Assembly (NCBI GenBank): GCA_030141605.1
Contig: JAQGDQ010000052.1
Coordinates: 126,001 to 190,000, forward strand
DNA: 64,000 bases
Direction of reading: 5' to 3'
Origin: Tubiluchus corallicola
Taxonomy: Eukaryota; Priapulida; Priapulimorpha; Priapulimorphida; Tubiluchidae
The notes beneath the pieces were generated by a model that had not been told where the DNA came from, did not search any database, and saw only the letters and a program-made list of their open reading frames with translations. Each line of letters begins with the position of its first letter. Position 1 is the first letter of the stretch. This document shows positions 60,567 to 64,000 of this stretch, one piece after another. The translations under genes were made by a program, and so were the position numbers.

Positions 60567-61594
60567 TTAATACAGTGATTAAAATAGGTGTATTTTTAAA
60601 ATCATTTGTTCCATGCAATTCTGTCAAAACATTGATTGTCTTTTTCAATGTTCTTGTGGTTCACACGGGTTGATCATAGTGTTGCATGAAAACTTGATGG
60701 ATTTTACTGAATGCTGTGGAAAATTTAGTTGAATTAAACCCTTTTAAAATTATTTGCAGTATGTAGTATTTGCAGCCTCAGCTCAATAATTAAAAAAATA
60801 TTTTTTAATTAAATATTTATTTCCATTTTTAATGATAAAACTTTTTAGTTTTCTTAGGTCATAATAGTTATTATGCACAATCATTTATATAATCATGCTT
60901 TTAGTTGTGTTTTTATTTGGGCACAATCACTTGTACATTTCGTCTTATGTAGAGTTTAGCGTGTTTAAGACTGATGACTTGCTTTTGAAGTCTGTACGTA
61001 TGCTTTTACTCAGGAAATTACGTGCCCCGAGGGTTTCCACAGCAGTTTTCATGAAGTCTGTGATTTGTAGAAATAATTACTGCCTTTACCCTGTTGAATT
61101 GCACTTGTTGTTTTTTCTAGTTCTGCATGACTTGGAGTCTCGAAGAACCTGAAAAATTCTGTTTGCCTAGATTAGAATAGTCGCTTGTCGGATGTATCTG
61201 AAGGGGTTGGTTGGTATTTCACAGATTAAAGTAGCAGTGATAGATTGAAGTGCATTCATTGCATGTCAAGCATTTTTGGATGTAAAGGACATCATGACAC
61301 AACAGTTTTTTCGACCTTTGACCATCTGAGGCCTTAAGTAGCTTGAACAAGTCATATATCAGTTATGCTCTTGTGTAATGGACGTTTATTAAAAATGCAT
61401 TAAGTCCAAAATAAGAATTTGGTTTTATAGTTACAAATCAAAATTATGAAGATTTTTATCTAACTGTTAAACCTGTAGATTTGATAAAATTACTTGATGT
61501 TTTCATTAAAGATTATAAAATATCATGTATTGATACAGCTCTGGTTCTTATATAATTGTAATTCTTTTGTTAAGTTTATGCTAGTTTATTTGAA

Positions 61595-61642
61595 TATTTA
61601 ATATTTTATAAGATTTTGTATTTAATATTTTATAAGATTTTG
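61595..61642. repeat. Tandem duplication, 24-bp unit
   Basis: Two perfect copies of a unit starting TATTTAATATTTTATAAGAT lie head to tail. Confidence 0.95.
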
Positions 61643-63099
61643 TAAGTATTACTTAGAAATATAATAATTTTATTATAATCAATAATTCAAATTGATTTAA
61701 ATGAAGTTTGTAATTTGAAATGTATTGCTGTGTCTTTTACAAACCTTTTGGCAATTGTCTCTATTGTTTATGGACAGACTTGAAAAGACAGAGCGTTTTG
61801 GGCTGTACAGACTGTAAAGAGTATCAAATAACACGTTATTACCTATAATTGTGAGTGGAGTGGGTAGCTTTACAGTCGCACAAAACTTTGAAGAAAAAAT
61901 AAACCAGCAAGAAACATTAGTAACAATACGAACAACGCATGAAGGAAATCGTTAGGGAGAAATTTAGTTGAACAATATCAGATTTGCTGTTTCTACCTTT
62001 CTACTCAACATGGTCTGTAAGTGGGGTATTTTAACCATTGCAGACAAAGATACAAAAGGCTAAGATGGCTATTTCCACTTTTTTGTCAGATACATTGCCA
62101 TCTCATTCGTAAAAATCCAACTTTTTTTGTCTCACACCGTTAGAGAGTGTAGCTAAGATGTAAGTGTGCTTGTTGGAGTTACTGATGTATTTGTAAGTTG
62201 TGATTAACATTGACGCACACAGGAAAAGCCACACCTATGGGAAATTATTCTATTCATATACAGCCTTAGGGGTGCCCTATCATACTTGCAAGTCCTGTCG
62301 TTTATCCTGAAACCTCGCACACATGTAATTTTAGTTAGTCGAATTTTAATTGCAAGATCTGTGAATGTGTGTGTGGCTTCTCATGGGCTTTAGTTGTTCT
62401 CAGATTATGCAATTAAAATCACCCGATTAGCCCGATTAAAACTGGTACGTGCGCGCAGGAACTTCATTCAAAGCCATAGTAATGGAAATACCATAGTAAA
62501 AATATCATGCAGATTCCGTTTTCAAACATTAGACATGCACGTCTGCCGAAGAAAAGAAAGATGCACAGTAATTCACTATATTATATGAGGGTTTCTGATT
62601 TCCACTGTGTAGAATTTGAGTAAAGCTAATGTTTAGCTCGAGCTGAATCATCTATAATCGCGCCTATTTGCGGTTGTAAGTTGAAACCGTGATCATTTAC
62701 AGGAAATTTTGCGCAAATTCTGTAATTTCAGGCTTCATCCTTCACCTGTTTTTTCGCAAGGTTAGAGGCTGTGTGTTACATTTAGTAGGTGCATATATGT
62801 AAGCCGTAAGTTGAAACAGTTGAAAGCTGAAAACTTAATTAGCAGATTTTAATACAGAAGCTTTTGAGATAAGTTTATTGGATTCTAGTTTGGTACGTAT
62901 GCCTACAGATTAGTACGAATCGGCCTATACGAAAATTAAGTTTTAAAAAAGTTATTCTTTGTTACACTTATTGTAACTCGAAATAAGATGCTGCTCAGTA
63001 AGCTGTAAAAGGAAGTTCGTCAAATACTATATCTATAAAACAGTTCATGTTTTTCCCAGTAGTCGAAGAGAGGTGAGGGTCTTAACGTAGGCGTTTTTG

Positions 63100-63395
63100 T
63101 AATGAGGCTTTGCCACTTTTGCCCGAAAAATACAGTGCCAACCCGAAAGAAGCGCAGGTCAACTGCGAGCTGAGAATTACCTCACCCCACCCCATGATAA
63201 AAAATGCCTGTATTTCGGACACTTCATTTGGCGGCATGGAGTAATTTCGATATTTCCTTTAACAAAAAATTTATTTTATTTTTATCATCATTTGGTCGGT
63301 GCCAGAAAAAATTGGTGATTGCCCGAAAAAAATGTGTTTGCCCGAATCTGGGGAGGCTGCAGCCCCCCCCCCCCGAAAATTAAAGGGGTCTAGGG
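63100..63395. repeat. GCCCGAA-type repeat relic with poly-C
   Basis: TTTGCCCGAAAAA-like motifs occur near 63118, 63327 and 63348. The segment ends in CTGGGGAGGCTGCAGCC followed by a run of C, a hairpin-forming GC end. It looks like a decayed DNA-transposon end with internal copies. Confidence 0.4.
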
Positions 63396-63543
63396 GACGT
63401 TGTTCGCTCATAGCTGCTCAGTCGATAATCAGTTACGTTTCACGCTACGTAATTAGTAACCTGCTTAATTAGCTTGGGATGGTCTGGCACAAAAACATCA
63501 CTTCCCGAACAAGGCTTAGGGGTTCATTTCGCAAAAATTTAGG

Positions 63544-63860
63544 TCGAACTGTCTTTTGCTTTTCAAGGTACTCGATACGAAAAGTGATTGTCGTGTTCTG
63601 ACGCGTGAAACGTCGCTTGCAAGGCCTCGCGCAGGAGCTCAAATTTTAATTATTCATTGGCATTGCATCAGTTAAATTATATGAAATGCTGCTAGCTATT
63701 ATTATTGTTAGCGGAGACGTCAGAGAGAACCGTGTAAACGTAATTAATCTTTTTCGTTTAGCGTGTTTTGCGTAGATGTCTGTCAGTAGCGTCAGTTACG
63801 AACTTTCACAAGTACAGCATTTGTGAAAAAAACCGTTCCGCGGCGGGGACTAAAAGTCAG
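63544..63860. promoter_or_regulatory. CpG-richer stretch, possible promoter at the right edge
   Basis: CpG is frequent here (ACGCGTGAAACGTCGC, CCTCGCGC, TTCCGCGGCGGGG) against a very CpG-poor background, and a GACGTCA CRE-like site lies at 63716. It could be the promoter of a gene outside the window. Confidence 0.3.
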
Positions 63861-64000
63861 CTTTAAATTTAAAGATACACTAACTCAGAAAATTAATTTT
63901 CAATAAATAACTTGTTATCGTCCGTGGCTATATAGGCTTTCGTTATTCATTGATAAGACAGAGGAATTAGATTATAAACTGGTGCCCATTTATTAAAGCC

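Larger units (their letters stand above)
60567..64000. other. Intergenic region downstream of FDXR
   Basis: It carries the FDXR 3' flank, a 24-bp tandem repeat (61595-61642), a GCCCGAA-bearing repeat relic (63100-63395) and a CpG-richer end (63544-63860). Open frames at 60895-61152 and 62394-62588 have no recognisable features. Confidence 0.5.

Overview
The window is AT-rich (roughly two thirds A+T by eye) nuclear DNA from an animal. Genes are split into short phase-consistent GT-AG exons, use the standard code, and lie among LINE, SINE and MITE relics and microsatellites. CYB5D1 implies a lineage with motile cilia. The sequence does not settle the phylum; a marine or freshwater invertebrate, possibly non-bilaterian, is likeliest.

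Layout, left to right. (1) 1-5659 (+): the last eight exons of a secreted esterase of the poly(3-hydroxybutyrate) depolymerase family; its start lies outside the window. (2) 7115-16495 (-): a complete prohibitin-2 gene (PHB2) in seven exons, with a possible 15-nt frame-preserving microexon and two terminal-inverted-repeat elements in its introns. (3) 18433-25388 (-): a complete five-exon CYB5D1; its introns hold a hAT-like MITE, a LINE 3' end and a piggyBac-like MITE. (4) 25389-30295: no intact gene, but a second LINE end, a tRNA-derived SINE and microsatellites. (5) 30296-31261 (-): RPF1, a Brix-domain ribosome biogenesis factor in one uninterrupted exon. (6) 31262-36374: intergenic, with tandem repeats and fragments of mobile-element-type proteins. 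(7) 36375-60566 (+): complete mitochondrial NADPH:adrenodoxin oxidoreductase (FDXR), 11 coding exons. Its ninth coding intron is 11.5 kb and holds, on the opposite strand, two paralogous genes for short secreted Gly/Tyr-rich proteins. I recognise no described family for these, and they are the most novel content here. (8) 60567-64000: repeats and a CpG-richer, promoter-like stretch at the right edge.

PHB2 and FDXR are mitochondrial, RPF1 nucleolar and CYB5D1 ciliary. Apart from the nested pair, which looks like a local duplication, I see no functional link between neighbours. Exon boundaries were set by hand from splice consensus, reading phase and remembered homologues, and the phases of all four multi-exon genes close without a break.
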